In this document: one piece after another, positions 47,901 to 53,933 of the stretch
Position numbering within the stretch: position 1 is the first letter of the stretch
Layout: the number at the start of each line of letters is the position of its first letter
Assembly (NCBI RefSeq): GCF_003382685.1
Contig: NZ_QLVG01000002.1
Span: forward strand, 98,988-162,987
Source of the DNA: Halorussus litoreus
GTDB taxonomy: Archaea > Halobacteriota > Halobacteria > Halobacteriales > Haladaptataceae
Direction of reading: 5' to 3'
DNA: 64,000 bases
Translations under genes and position numbers: made by a program
The notes under the pieces: generated by a model
Told to the model about the DNA's origin: nothing
The model's input: the letters and a program-made list of their open reading frames with translations, nothing else
The model's database searches: none

Positions 47901-48230
47901 ATAACTGAGCTCATTGAGCTGGTATGCCAGAAGACCGAGTTTCTCATCACTGACCTTCTCTTCCAGTACCGCTGGCAAATCGGCGTACCGCCCAGCGGAC
48001 TTTTTCAAACCTCGTCGGTAATAGGCTCCTAACTCTTGGCCGAAGTTGTCCTTCGTAAGTGAGAGGTCGCTAATTTGGATGCCAGACGAGAGATCCTTCG
48101 CGGTCTCATCAATATAGGGCGACCACTCCGTTTTGGGCCGCTTGACGAGGAAGTCGTCGTGATAGTTCTCGCCAGCGGACTGAATCCCTAGCGCTCTGTC
48201 ATCCGCGATATCGTCAATATTCCGTCCCAT
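38958..48230 (-). CDS. Giant fusion: SF2 helicase, HNH-associated repeats, DUF4011, SF1 helicase, Vsr/DUF559-like nuclease, DUF3320, zinc motifs
   Basis: A single open frame of 3090 residues. In order: SF2 helicase with Walker A ATATGKT (about 222) and DEAH box LLDEAHHY (about 326); acidic linker (about 735-850); two homing-endonuclease-associated repeats (about 853-907 and 917-966); DUF4011 beginning DEWKSQLLDLTRRNKL (about 1228); SF1 helicase with GPPGTGKS (about 1530), VFDEASQIMP (about 2155), GDTKQLPP and NVAVTRAKEH (about 2385); Vsr/DUF559-like nuclease with DLAI then GIECDGAAYHSS (about 2492); DUF3320-like segment (about 2615-2645); and two CPYC...H...C zinc motifs (about 2815 and 2918). 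The DUF4011-SF1-Vsr-DUF3320 part matches the known defence protein Hhe, normally a separate protein. Here a second helicase is fused in front. All key motifs look intact. Confidence 0.85.
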   Translation of the reverse strand: MGRNIDDIADDRALGIQSAGENYHDDFLVKRPKTEWSPYIDETAKDLSSGIQISDLSLTKDNFGQELGAYYRRGLKKSAGRYADLPAVLEEKVSDEKLGLLAYQLNELSYDISTSDLGIDDVEKATEAVLEKLLTRHVGEDLSVSFDLSGATVSDITTQLFNNETIASNVDLLLTEIENSASQGLLSLLDEPQMMTPLWEHQRDALEKWWEHDKRGYVDMATATGKTVLGLGAIALRYGELHPEDQAIGGVADPVDSTGSDDVLIVAHSELILEQWRRESEKHLNIPQERTTGSNDITLEWGTIHFRTPQSLVNEDRVAYDLVLLDEAHHYATGSEWGSLLDEFDGNVLAMSGSVDDAGSDSERIEERLSNSIGPRAKRYTVTEARKNGVIPSFDWEVHYAPYDVVGDDLEKTAERAERSFQEFRQRLRQGELSLETDRRLRTYEDVRRFSHTTEGNSLKQEDDAFRDLVTRLFSRRTKQWNLSPTLDVVVDLVVEHHTTEKVVVLADSNAQVEELESRITDVVANPSSVYLVSGSQSRGEQLETIEEFDEPESSGVLIGTGDLLGEGVDMQHASVAINMATGGVNQELVQRIGRVLRNPDDTPKHAMFYNVVGVPPTEDAAIPREDGKQIIEQAAGFCSLGRRFDKLPGFALSGPIDGDVVGTLLREGAQFIDSLDADGEYEWDKEIINQADLTALHDAVQAADDDVETILGEWEEYAWEHSEDNPPITDETDTDGPAETADDESQNEQSVVESESSDAGTLSATKRNRIEDLVRLQPTKNAALQDRWGLSSGSDVHEYLQSELADYHFRDSDSLIWASDKAESLVNGDSPTEETTQSKSDSSTEIESNQEHPTEDDLLDEIRRLKTELGEVPTKIEMMNRGEYAISQFENAFGSWSDAIREAGFEPKGSQQSTYTREDVLSGLREVATTLEKSPSVNDINEHAPFSATVVYNYFDSIGDARRAAGVDQLDDSGEPTADDETAAQVEPNPLAEYYELFRTFASLLERLVESERTAYRVDGDDPMNRWQAAVTDVVFGDGLTDDSPSYGEQQGSRNPHKMAKYRQAFGDGEMVTEYQLAQTERLEDEDAAVLIEQQVIDPGEQIYLPVAPQSEVPLPIAVSSDDELDEALALLQEFPAEPEPASSERSKSQPPETDDDDSTSETTAPVEEDETTLEQDDSDQEADTSTETDNGAPEQTIFWAQDVDPITEYEEEQAVSDDTAANGDSLDKKIDEWKSQLLDLTRRNKLVSFKPTKTKDLPFEDANPTTIAGEIDGDGELFIRKRPTEDDEDDQPDIATNEVLPTRAPDEAANSLSQIALKNKQYLRERGVDSLYISLGMLRWYSVDHSDEANRSPLFLAPVELEEKTLQDEEKHDYVLKPKAEGLRLNPALRKKLAAERGISLPADNALSLAEIDAAFEAVYETLRGFDRWTIQPDAVLGIFDFTKYSLYSDLERNREAIKDDPIIQALNGEMEPLQKAEGDITTPKASELDDVVDPIDTYQVLDADSSQQEAIEAAKRGKSFVLQGPPGTGKSQTIANIIAEKLAAGERVLFVSEKQAALDVVKNRLDDVGLGRFCLEVHGEKATNTDVLGSVQTELKAPQIKPADNRAKRLGKLRERRDTINQYGQQLFYSPDGWDLTAYQAFGIVSKHADVPRIDVGITQPLSVGQETLETAIDELETLARFGEEIVTYETSPWRHTTLRQWGVDTGDSMRQSLERQVEAIETLQDVADELEAELGLRPDSLAEFREVKQLLQHVSNRPDIAWQDAFFDGSFAQEGGRFEELAELEQERESLIDELSDHYQRSFFSANGAELNNELAAYGMLKVVKPSYRSLKRKITTHARDDYDPSHDQLLEDTRKLAEVQRIEDRREDFRGVIERLGPLYEGGDTDWETLTQAQRWVARLDEHDSTFTNPIVESLVENTLPSVDPLLERTNAALADYDDAAAFFENAMNVEKMQVNGTPLRQASFPELSETLQELRGDVPALQRRVQFASQLDTVRDTVCEEYVERFLQGDYKSDHLVPAFKKRFYTKWLNSVYEQTGLGSFNADEMERYVEEFRRLDKEQQELAKIEIQHEVTKRRPSLDLEHASSAEQVLVRREAEKQRKHKPLRELFDEAGSFITQLTPCFMMSPLSVAQYLKADSIEFDTVVFDEASQIMPQDAVSSLIRADQAVIAGDTKQLPPTSFFQSDVETTEDVREDLDSILEETASVLREKNLRWHYRSRTEELIQFSNYHYYNNSLRTFPENDPDVETGVDFEYVEDGVYDRGGSRQNAVEAQRVVDLIEEHAEERSDKSLGVVAFSSAQEQAIRDALAERREESPVLDAFVSQDDVLDEFFIKNLEMVQGDERDRMIFSVGYGPAQDGTISTNFGPINKSGGERRLNVAVTRAKEHITVVCSMLPGDIDLSGSNSTGAKHFKNYLEYARKGKQALVRDDEVTDTLDFDSQFEEAVYDALEAEGYDVVSQVQSSSYSIDLAIKHPEQPGKFILGIECDGAAYHSSKTARDRDRTRQMVLEELGWTIHRIWSPDWASNQEREIRKINEKVEDLLDGQSFSTDDPDIPSHEPEVMEVDSKVEHDEITEFEEPSLEWDERYDPDKQGMDLANRNSIRDTVVQNGPIKYDTAMQTYLDVWGQSRAGQKVQRIFRNRLDELKRQDKVHEHGEFLWPPLDELEFNIRINTKSATRTIDEIPLEEIAKAITVVLREGGAIEEDDIVLETTRLFGYQRRGNRIKSRISEALSLLKEEDLITTGDRVTLNETKHPDTVLLSRIYPSVSPSPPSDDPSGQNSDDAAPPSQQRADSFPFLDYDRSQWQVPCPYCNSNINNTKDAFVTHWANADRCSGPGPTPPRAINQMSQPEWKDILETIESRTTAENTSQSVIHSTTNGGTEIQQAQQPSVNLDIESPDGSFPWLHYPDKGWKVPCPYCDKKVFNSEEAFRNHWSASETCSASAGQNIDGSTASTGDNPPNPDRVDQLSTLFKNHLNRDEHSDHWINLTFENDGQTDTHYQYLDGAHNLTRLTPSQKAALEDAVDQYDLTIEAEDDNYATVTSNSQQPDVEANLCLSLLRTVYDTQIEDVKQAAEHGDGYEAW

Positions 48231-48433
48231 GATGAAACGCGGAGGCTGCCTCTTCCGATATGATAACTCGTGACGGGTTATGTAGATTGCGCTGACAGCA
48301 GTAAGAGTATCTTAACGTTATATTTCCAATAGCAATCTCATTCATTTCATTTACGCAACACCTTTCGAAGCGTCCCTGATATTGAGTCTTACTTACACGC
48401 CCGTCTGTTCAGATGGTTTTATATTCTCATCTA

Positions 48434-48473
48434 TTAACCAACACAGAACATACATCCCCAGTTTGTTGGTTGA
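48434..48473. promoter_or_regulatory. TTAACCAACA / TGTTGGTTGA inverted repeat, copy A
   Basis: The arms at 48434-48443 and 48464-48473 are separated by 20 bases. The right arm has one mismatch to the consensus. It lies about 200 bases upstream of the giant helicase start, farther than the other three copies lie from their genes. Confidence 0.6.
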
Positions 48474-48496
48474 ATTGTGTTCAGCTCAGCTTGGAT

Positions 48497-48613
48497 TCTG
48501 GAAACGTTCGCGGAAGCCAGTAGATGCCCGCAGAAACTCGCCGACTGAGGGCGATTAATCCTCTGTTTCGGGTCTTCCATGAAACACGGAAGTGCCACGG
48601 CGAAGCGTATCGG
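48497..48613. repeat. Imperfect direct repeat flanking the TnpB element, left copy
   Basis: These 117 bases match 50233-50348 at roughly 70 percent by hand alignment. Both copies begin TCTGGAAA, share ATGAAACACGGAA near the end, and end TATCGG. The two copies bracket the tnpB locus in the same orientation. What the repeat does is unknown. Confidence 0.6.
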
Positions 48614-48722
48614 GACTGTGGACAACTAGTCGAGTGTGACATCCTCGCCCTCGGTACACGGCGGGGCTTCCAACACGGTTGGATTCCGGCCCTGCCGCCG
48701 ACGTGGCAAGCCCGGAGAGGTT
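48614..48722 (-). mobile_element. Probable right end and guide (omega) RNA region of the TnpB element
   Basis: These are the bases just after the tnpB stop. They include a GC-rich stem (catcctcgccctc...cggcggggcttcc, about 48640-48671) of the kind found at the right end of haloarchaeal IS200/IS605 elements. TnpB guide RNAs are transcribed from the gene's 3' end into this region, so the omega RNA would end near here. The exact terminus and any target motif cannot be fixed from sequence alone. Confidence 0.5.
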
Positions 48723-49961
48723 TCAGTCCGTAAACGCCGTGAGTCTCATCTGCGAGGATTTCTCGCTCGTCTCACGGTGGACTGTGGCGCTGTCACGGGC
48801 GCTCCCATCCCGAGGCGAGTCATTGCCTGTCGGTTCCCAAGACAGGCTCTCTCCCCACGGGTCAACGCGGCCAGCGATATTCGCCGCCGCGTTCAGATCG
48901 GCGTGGAACACTGTGATGTGGCAACCGTTGTTCTGACACCGGAAGTCGTCGCCGTCCCGGGTTCCGATGTGGCCGCAGGCGTGGCACGTTTGCGATGTAT
49001 GAGCGGCGTTGACGTACTCGACCGGGATACCAGCATCTCGGACTTTGTCCTCGATACGGCCCTGCAATCGAGCGAACGCCCATGCGTGGAGTCGTCGGTT
49101 CATCCACTTCCCATAGTCCAGCGATTCGCGGATATCGGTCAGATCCTCCATGACGACTACGGGGTTCTCGAACCCACGGGCATACTCGACGGCCCGCCGA
49201 GACACTTTTTCGACAATATCAGTGAGCGCGTTCTGGTAGTAGTCGAAACGCTCGTCGATCCGCCACTCAGCAGCCTCACGCTTTTGGAGCCGCTTGAGCG
49301 TCGTGTGCATCTCTTTCCGCAGATGCCGTGCTCGATTGCCACTGACAATAATCGGCTCCCGTGGCACGTCGCGTTTCAGGGCACAGCCCGTAATCAACGC
49401 GCTCTCACCAACGTCGAAGCCGATGTACGTCGGGTCTGCATAGTCCGAGTTGGTCTGTTCGACCTCGTATTCGACGGTGACGTGCAACTCCCACGACGTT
49501 CGGTGTCGCTGGAGTTGAATTTCACCGGGTTCTGCCCCATCGTCAGTCAACAGGTCGTTCCACAGCGACTCCTGCTCGGGGTTGATACGCAGTGGAATCC
49601 AGAAATTCGTCCCGCGACCGGGTTGGGGAACCTGCCACACGTAGCCGTACTCGCGCTCGTCGGAGTAGTCGAATTTCGCAGCACGGTTGACGAGTCGAAG
49701 CGGATGCCCGTCGTCCAACTCCGAAGCGTTGTACGTGTCCCGAAGTTTGGGGACGTAGGACTTGAGCGCGTCTTTGGCTTGATACGGCAGGTCGTAGGGT
49801 GTCACAATGTCGTTGACTGCAGACATTGTCTCAGCCCCGGCGTCGAAGGCGTCGTGCAGGGCCTCACGATATGTGTCCAGCAGACGCGACAGGCGTTGCT
49901 CTTTGCCTGCTGTGGGTGGCACGAGCGTAGCCTGAAGCGTTTTCGTCACCGACTCGGACAC
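48723..49961 (-). CDS. tnpB: TnpB, RNA-guided nuclease of an IS200/IS605 (IS1341-type) element
   Basis: This 412-residue protein has a GTG start. The RuvC-like catalytic residues are visible: Asp in GFDVGES (about 180), Glu in VVMEDLTD (about 271) and Asp in FHADLNAAANI (about 355). A zinc finger (CHACGH...CQNNGCH, about 327-347) lies between the last two. These support an intact nuclease. No TnpA transposase gene is adjacent, so the element cannot move by itself. TnpB cuts DNA with a guide RNA made from the element's right end and favours element retention. A small divergent ribbon-helix-helix gene lies 55 bases away, a pairing often seen with haloarchaeal tnpB. Confidence 0.92.
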   Translation of the reverse strand: MSESVTKTLQATLVPPTAGKEQRLSRLLDTYREALHDAFDAGAETMSAVNDIVTPYDLPYQAKDALKSYVPKLRDTYNASELDDGHPLRLVNRAAKFDYSDEREYGYVWQVPQPGRGTNFWIPLRINPEQESLWNDLLTDDGAEPGEIQLQRHRTSWELHVTVEYEVEQTNSDYADPTYIGFDVGESALITGCALKRDVPREPIIVSGNRARHLRKEMHTTLKRLQKREAAEWRIDERFDYYQNALTDIVEKVSRRAVEYARGFENPVVVMEDLTDIRESLDYGKWMNRRLHAWAFARLQGRIEDKVRDAGIPVEYVNAAHTSQTCHACGHIGTRDGDDFRCQNNGCHITVFHADLNAAANIAGRVDPWGESLSWEPTGNDSPRDGSARDSATVHRETSEKSSQMRLTAFTD

Positions 49962-50016
49962 ACGAATGAGTACACACTATACACACTTATGCGCATCGAA
50001 CACACAGAACGTGGTG

Positions 50017-50145
50017 ATGATACGGAAGAACATCACCATCACGGAAGAACAGGCCGAGTGGATAGACGAGAATCACATCAATCTATCGAGCCTCGTCAGA
50101 GAGTGTATCGATGCAAAACGAGGGGAATCCGGCAATGTCGACTAA
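50017..50145 (+). CDS. Small ribbon-helix-helix protein, divergent from tnpB
   Basis: This is a 42-residue protein from the ATG at 50017; a GTG two codons earlier is also possible. The pattern of a short strand (NITITEEQAEWI), a helix, a turn (NLSSL) and a second helix (VRECIDAKR) is that of an Arc/CopG-type dimer. It is transcribed away from tnpB and is well placed to repress the divergent promoter between them. It was found by reading the bases directly. Confidence 0.7.
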   Translation: MIRKNITITEEQAEWIDENHINLSSLVRECIDAKRGESGNVD

Positions 50146-50232
50146 CGGCAGCTGCGTCTGAGAGTAGCGCGATTCCTGCTCAGCCTGAAGGTCGAGATTC
50201 CCTCGCTAGACGAAAACGGTGCTGACTGCCAC

Positions 50233-50348
50233 TCTGGAAATATTCTTTGAAACCGTTGAATAGCCGCATAAACAGCTGCCTGAAGACGGATAATCATCTT
50301 TCTCGTACCTTCTATGAAACACGGAAACGACACGCCGCGGCTTATCGG
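50233..50348. repeat. Imperfect direct repeat flanking the TnpB element, right copy
   Basis: This is the second copy of the roughly 117-base repeat (compare 48497-48613), one base shorter. It ends 22 bases before the ATG of the RecA-like gene at 50371, so it contains or overlaps that gene's promoter region. Confidence 0.6.
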
Positions 50349-50370
50349 TAAAGTAAACCTCTAGCGGAGT

Positions 50371-51315
50371 ATGGGAGAACACTCAACGTCGAACCGATTG
50401 GCGGTGGATCAGCCGACACGGGGGGCTGACCGCAATCGGTCCCTTGCTGACCAGGCCGATCCGGCTACGGACGAAATGCTGCTGCCGCAACTCGACGACG
50501 GTATTACCCTGCTCGACGTCGAAGGAGGGCGCGGCGTCCCGATCCTGCAGTCGCTCGTGCTCGACCATCTCCTCCTGCACGACGGGCCCGCCTTCTGGGT
50601 CGACGCAAACGGACACGCGACGACGACGACACTCGCCCAGATCGCGCCCAGTCAACGGTTGCTCAACCGAATTCACGTCGCCCGCGGATTCACTGCCTAC
50701 CAGCACTACGGCGCCGTCTGTGATCTCCCGACGGCAGTGAACAAGTCGATCCAGACATCCACCGCCGACGCTCGGGTAGCCGGTCGACAGGCACCAGGTC
50801 ACGACGAGGACGCATCGCCCCACACGCCCGCCCTCATCGTCGCGCCGGCCGTCGACGCCCAGTACCGCGCCGACGATACCCTTGGCGAGACTCACGCAAA
50901 AACCCTCCAAGCCCGAACTCTCGCCCGGTTAGCGACCTACGCCGAGGGATACGACATACCGGTGCTCGTTACGAGAAACGAACGAAACGAATTCACCGAG
51001 CCAGTCTCGACGGTCGCGGACCACCATCTCGAGTGCGAGCAAACTCGGATGGGCCCACGGGTCGTCGGCGAGGACTTCGAGACGCTCGTCTATCCCGTCG
51101 ACGACGGCGCGTACTACCAGACGACGTTCGCGTACTGGCGGCAGCTGCTCGCGGCACGCGCCACGCAAGTCGGCGTGGAACCGACAACGCCGACGTCGTC
51201 GACGCCGACCCCGGAGGGTGTCGGGACAGGGGTCACCGCTGACGGTGAGACGGTGGCGGCCACCGCGGATCCCCTGCTCGATGCGTGGACGGCGACCGGG
51301 ACAGGAGGGCGATAG
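50371..51315 (+). CDS. RecA/RadA-like protein without a recognisable Walker A, first gene of the PolB operon
   Basis: This 314-residue protein has a RecA-superfamily look: a glycine loop at the expected P-loop place (LLDVEGGRGVPILQS), a strand and helix (LLHDGPAFWVDANGHATTTTLAQI) and a Walker B-like strand (PALIVAPAVDAQYRADD). The lysine of the Walker A motif is missing, so ATP binding is doubtful. The C-terminal 60 residues are Thr/Pro/Gly-rich and disordered. It is followed after 2 bases by a small gene that overlaps polB, a conserved-looking trio. It may load or regulate the polymerase, as ImuA does for translesion polymerases in bacteria; that comparison is inference. Confidence 0.6.
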   Translation: MGEHSTSNRLAVDQPTRGADRNRSLADQADPATDEMLLPQLDDGITLLDVEGGRGVPILQSLVLDHLLLHDGPAFWVDANGHATTTTLAQIAPSQRLLNRIHVARGFTAYQHYGAVCDLPTAVNKSIQTSTADARVAGRQAPGHDEDASPHTPALIVAPAVDAQYRADDTLGETHAKTLQARTLARLATYAEGYDIPVLVTRNERNEFTEPVSTVADHHLECEQTRMGPRVVGEDFETLVYPVDDGAYYQTTFAYWRQLLAARATQVGVEPTTPTSSTPTPEGVGTGVTADGETVAATADPLLDAWTATGTGGR

Positions 51316-51317
51316 CG

Positions 51318-51623
51318 ATGGGGCGCACAAACCCGACGTACCGGGATGCGCTCCGGGCCATCGAAGAGCGGTGGGCAGAGTTCCGCCGGGCACTGCGGCG
51401 TCGCGACCAGCCACGATTTGACCAGCTGTTCGAGTACGCCCGCGACCACGCCGACGCGAGCGGGCTGTTGAACCACCAAAATCCGCTGCTGCCGGCGCTG
51501 CTCAGCATCGATCTCGAACAGGAGGCCCGCCTCGACGACCACGAAGAGCGCCTCGAGGAGCTCGAAGCCGCGGTCGCAACGAGCGATGACCAGGAGAGTG
51601 CCCCACCGGACGCGAACCCGTGA
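51318..51623 (+). CDS. Small helical protein between the RecA-like gene and polB
   Basis: This 101-residue protein starts at the ATG at 51318, two bases after the previous stop. It is almost wholly helical, with a basic N-terminal half (YRDALRAIEERWAEFRRALR) and a coiled coil (about residues 65-90, LEQEARLDDHEERLEELEA). Its stop overlaps the GTG start of polB (GTGA, 51620-51623), so the products are coupled. It is probably an adaptor in a complex with the polymerase. No family is recognised. Confidence 0.75.
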   Translation: MGRTNPTYRDALRAIEERWAEFRRALRRRDQPRFDQLFEYARDHADASGLLNHQNPLLPALLSIDLEQEARLDDHEERLEELEAAVATSDDQESAPPDANP

Positions 51624-53794
51624 CGATGCCGTTCAGTATCGACTTTCTGGACGACGGCCGCGTCCTGGAGTGGGAGGCAACCGCCGACGGCGCCGTCGCG
51701 ACCGAGCGCGATGACTACACTCCACGCTTCTACGTCGCCGCTCGCGACCCAGCGTCCGACCTCGACCTCACGACACTCCAATCGGTGTACGACCAGCACC
51801 CGGACGTCGTCGCGACCGAGATTGTTGCGCGACGACCGGGCTTTCGACGAGACGAGGAGGCAGTTCTGGCGGTCGATGTGGGCGACATCGACCGCGTCAC
51901 CCCACTTGCCCGGCAGGCACGCCAGCTGTCGGCCTATCCAGTCGGGGATCTCGCCTGCTTCAACGTCGACTTCTCGCGAGAGTTCCGGTACTGTCTGGAG
52001 ACCGGCGCCGATCCGACGCCGGCGAGCGAACTGTCGACGCTCCGGCTCAGCGTTCCGGTGACCGAAACGAGCAACGACGTCTATGGGCAGCTGTCCGTCG
52101 CCGGTGACGCCGTCACCGGCTCGCCGACGGATCTCCTGACCGCCGTCCAGGGGGCGCTCGAATCACACGATCCGGACGTCCTGATCTGCTCGACGAGCGA
52201 GATCGTCCCTACTCTGTACGAGATGGCGACGGACGCCGGCATCGACGATTTCTCGCTGAGTCGGTGGCCGGACGTCGACTACCAGCAGCTTGCGAGCCGG
52301 TCGACGTACTCGAGCTACGGCCGCGTCGGTCACTCGCCGGCGCGGTACAACGTGCCCGGCCGGGCGATCATCGACGAGTCGAACACGTTCTTCTACGGGG
52401 AGACGAACCTCGACGGCGTCCTCGACCTCGTGTCGCGCTCGAAAAAGCCCGTCCAGGAACTCGCGTGGGCGTCGATCGGGAACGTGCTCACGGCGATCCA
52501 AATCTGCGAGGCCCACGACCGCGGCGTCCTCGTGCCATGGAACTCCTGGCGCCATGAGTTCTACAAGCCGATGGGGACGCTCCACGACGCCGACCGTGGC
52601 GGCTTCATCTTCGCGCCCGAGGTCGGCCTCCACGAGAACGTCCACGAACTCGACTTCTCCTCGTTGTACCCGAACATCATCTGTACCCGGAACGTCTCGC
52701 CGGGCGTCATCCGGTGTGACTGCCACAGCGACCGCGAGGACGTCCCCGGCCTCGGGTACTCGATCTGCGACGACTGGGGCTACCTCGTCGACGTGCTACA
52801 GCCGATCATCGACGCTCGCGACGAGATCAAGGCGGCCATCCGTCGCGAGAAGGAACGGGACGACCCCGACGAGGACCGGCTGGCGGAACTCGAGGGACGG
52901 TCGGGAGCGCTAAAGTGGATACTCGTCGCCTGCTTCGGCTATCAAGGGTTCAGCAACGCGAAGTTCGGCCGCATCGAGTGCCACGAAGCGATTAACGCGT
53001 TCGCTCGTGAGATTCTGCTGACGGCGAAACAGCGGCTAGAAGCCGGCGGCTGGCGCGTCGTCCACGGCATCGTCGACTCCATCTGGGTGACGCCGGACCC
53101 CGTCGTCGACGACGAGGACCGCGAGGACCTCGAGACGCTCGCGACGGGGATCACGGAACGCGTCGAGATTCGGCTCGAACACGAGGCCCACTACGACTGG
53201 GTGGCGTTCGTGCCGCAGCGCGAGAGCGACGCCGGCGCGCTGACCAAGTACTTCGGGAAGGTCGCCGGCGACGACGACTTCAAGATCAGAGGCATCGAAG
53301 CCCGGCAGCGCTCGACCCCGCCGTTCATCGAGGACGTCCAGCGGGACTGTCTCGACCGGCTCGATGCCACGCGGTCACCGGACGCAGTGCTCGGGTGTCT
53401 CGAACGAGCAATCGACGAACTGCAGGCGGGCAACGTAGCAATGGAGCGGCTCGTCGAGCGGAATCGTGTCTCCAAGCCGCTTGAAGGGTACTCACAGAAT
53501 ACCCAGAACATGGCCGCCTTGAAGCGAGCCCGCGAGCAGGAACTAGCAGTCCACCCGGGCCAGGATATCGAGTACGTGGTCGTCGACGACGAGAAATCCT
53601 CGCGAGACCGGGTCGCCCTCGCCCACGAAGCGATCGAGACCTACGACGCCTCGTACTACCAGACGCAGCTAGTCAGAGCTGTCGAGAGTGTGTTGTTACC
53701 GCTTGGCTGGGATCGGTCCGACATTCGCCGAGAGCTCTCCGGTGAGAGGGACGCCGTTTTGAGCTCGTTCGGAGCCACCAACGAACTGTCGTAG
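51620..53794 (+). CDS. polB: Family B DNA polymerase, divergent, exonuclease motifs lost
   Basis: This 724-residue protein starts at GTG 51620, with an ATG at 51626 as alternative. Motif A is intact (LDFSSLYPNII, about residue 344), and motif B is recognisable (GALKWILVACFGYQGFSNAKFG region, about 430). Motif C reads HGIVDSIWV (about 482) instead of YGDTDS, so the first Asp is Ile while the second, the essential metal ligand in studied enzymes, is kept. The N-terminal exonuclease motifs (DIE and NxxxFD) are not recognisable. It is therefore probably an exonuclease-deficient polymerase, perhaps for lesion bypass or plasmid replication. Its position beside an orc gene and origin fits either. 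Length is close to other short archaeal PolBs. Confidence 0.85.
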   Translation: MTMPFSIDFLDDGRVLEWEATADGAVATERDDYTPRFYVAARDPASDLDLTTLQSVYDQHPDVVATEIVARRPGFRRDEEAVLAVDVGDIDRVTPLARQARQLSAYPVGDLACFNVDFSREFRYCLETGADPTPASELSTLRLSVPVTETSNDVYGQLSVAGDAVTGSPTDLLTAVQGALESHDPDVLICSTSEIVPTLYEMATDAGIDDFSLSRWPDVDYQQLASRSTYSSYGRVGHSPARYNVPGRAIIDESNTFFYGETNLDGVLDLVSRSKKPVQELAWASIGNVLTAIQICEAHDRGVLVPWNSWRHEFYKPMGTLHDADRGGFIFAPEVGLHENVHELDFSSLYPNIICTRNVSPGVIRCDCHSDREDVPGLGYSICDDWGYLVDVLQPIIDARDEIKAAIRREKERDDPDEDRLAELEGRSGALKWILVACFGYQGFSNAKFGRIECHEAINAFAREILLTAKQRLEAGGWRVVHGIVDSIWVTPDPVVDDEDREDLETLATGITERVEIRLEHEAHYDWVAFVPQRESDAGALTKYFGKVAGDDDFKIRGIEARQRSTPPFIEDVQRDCLDRLDATRSPDAVLGCLERAIDELQAGNVAMERLVERNRVSKPLEGYSQNTQNMAALKRAREQELAVHPGQDIEYVVVDDEKSSRDRVALAHEAIETYDASYYQTQLVRAVESVLLPLGWDRSDIRRELSGERDAVLSSFGATNELS

Positions 53795-53803
53795 TGGACC
53801 CCA

Positions 53804-53906
53804 CCCCTGGTTTCCGTCGTTTCGATCCAACCCCACGTTTCCGACGTAATTTTCGACCCCCCTCGTTTCCGTCGTTTCCTCACGCCCCACCCCAGATTTC
53901 CGTCGT
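53804..53906. repeat. Four origin-recognition-like repeats after polB
   Basis: Four copies of a 17-base unit close to CCCCACGTTTCCGTCGT lie at 53804-53820, 53831-53847, 53859-53875 and 53890-53906, all in the plus orientation, between polB and the end of orc1. Positions 4-7 vary; TTTCCGnCGT is constant. They match the five copies beyond the other end of orc1 and are probably bound by its product. Confidence 0.8.
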
Positions 53907-53933
53907 CCGCACCCACTCAGTAGTAGGGGGTCA

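Noticed and set aside
48636..50225. A 529-codon open frame on the plus strand opposite tnpB
   Set aside because: It is antisense to a clear TnpB with all catalytic motifs, has Arg/Val-rich composition untypical of haloarchaea and no recognised domain. It exists because of the GC-rich codon use of tnpB.
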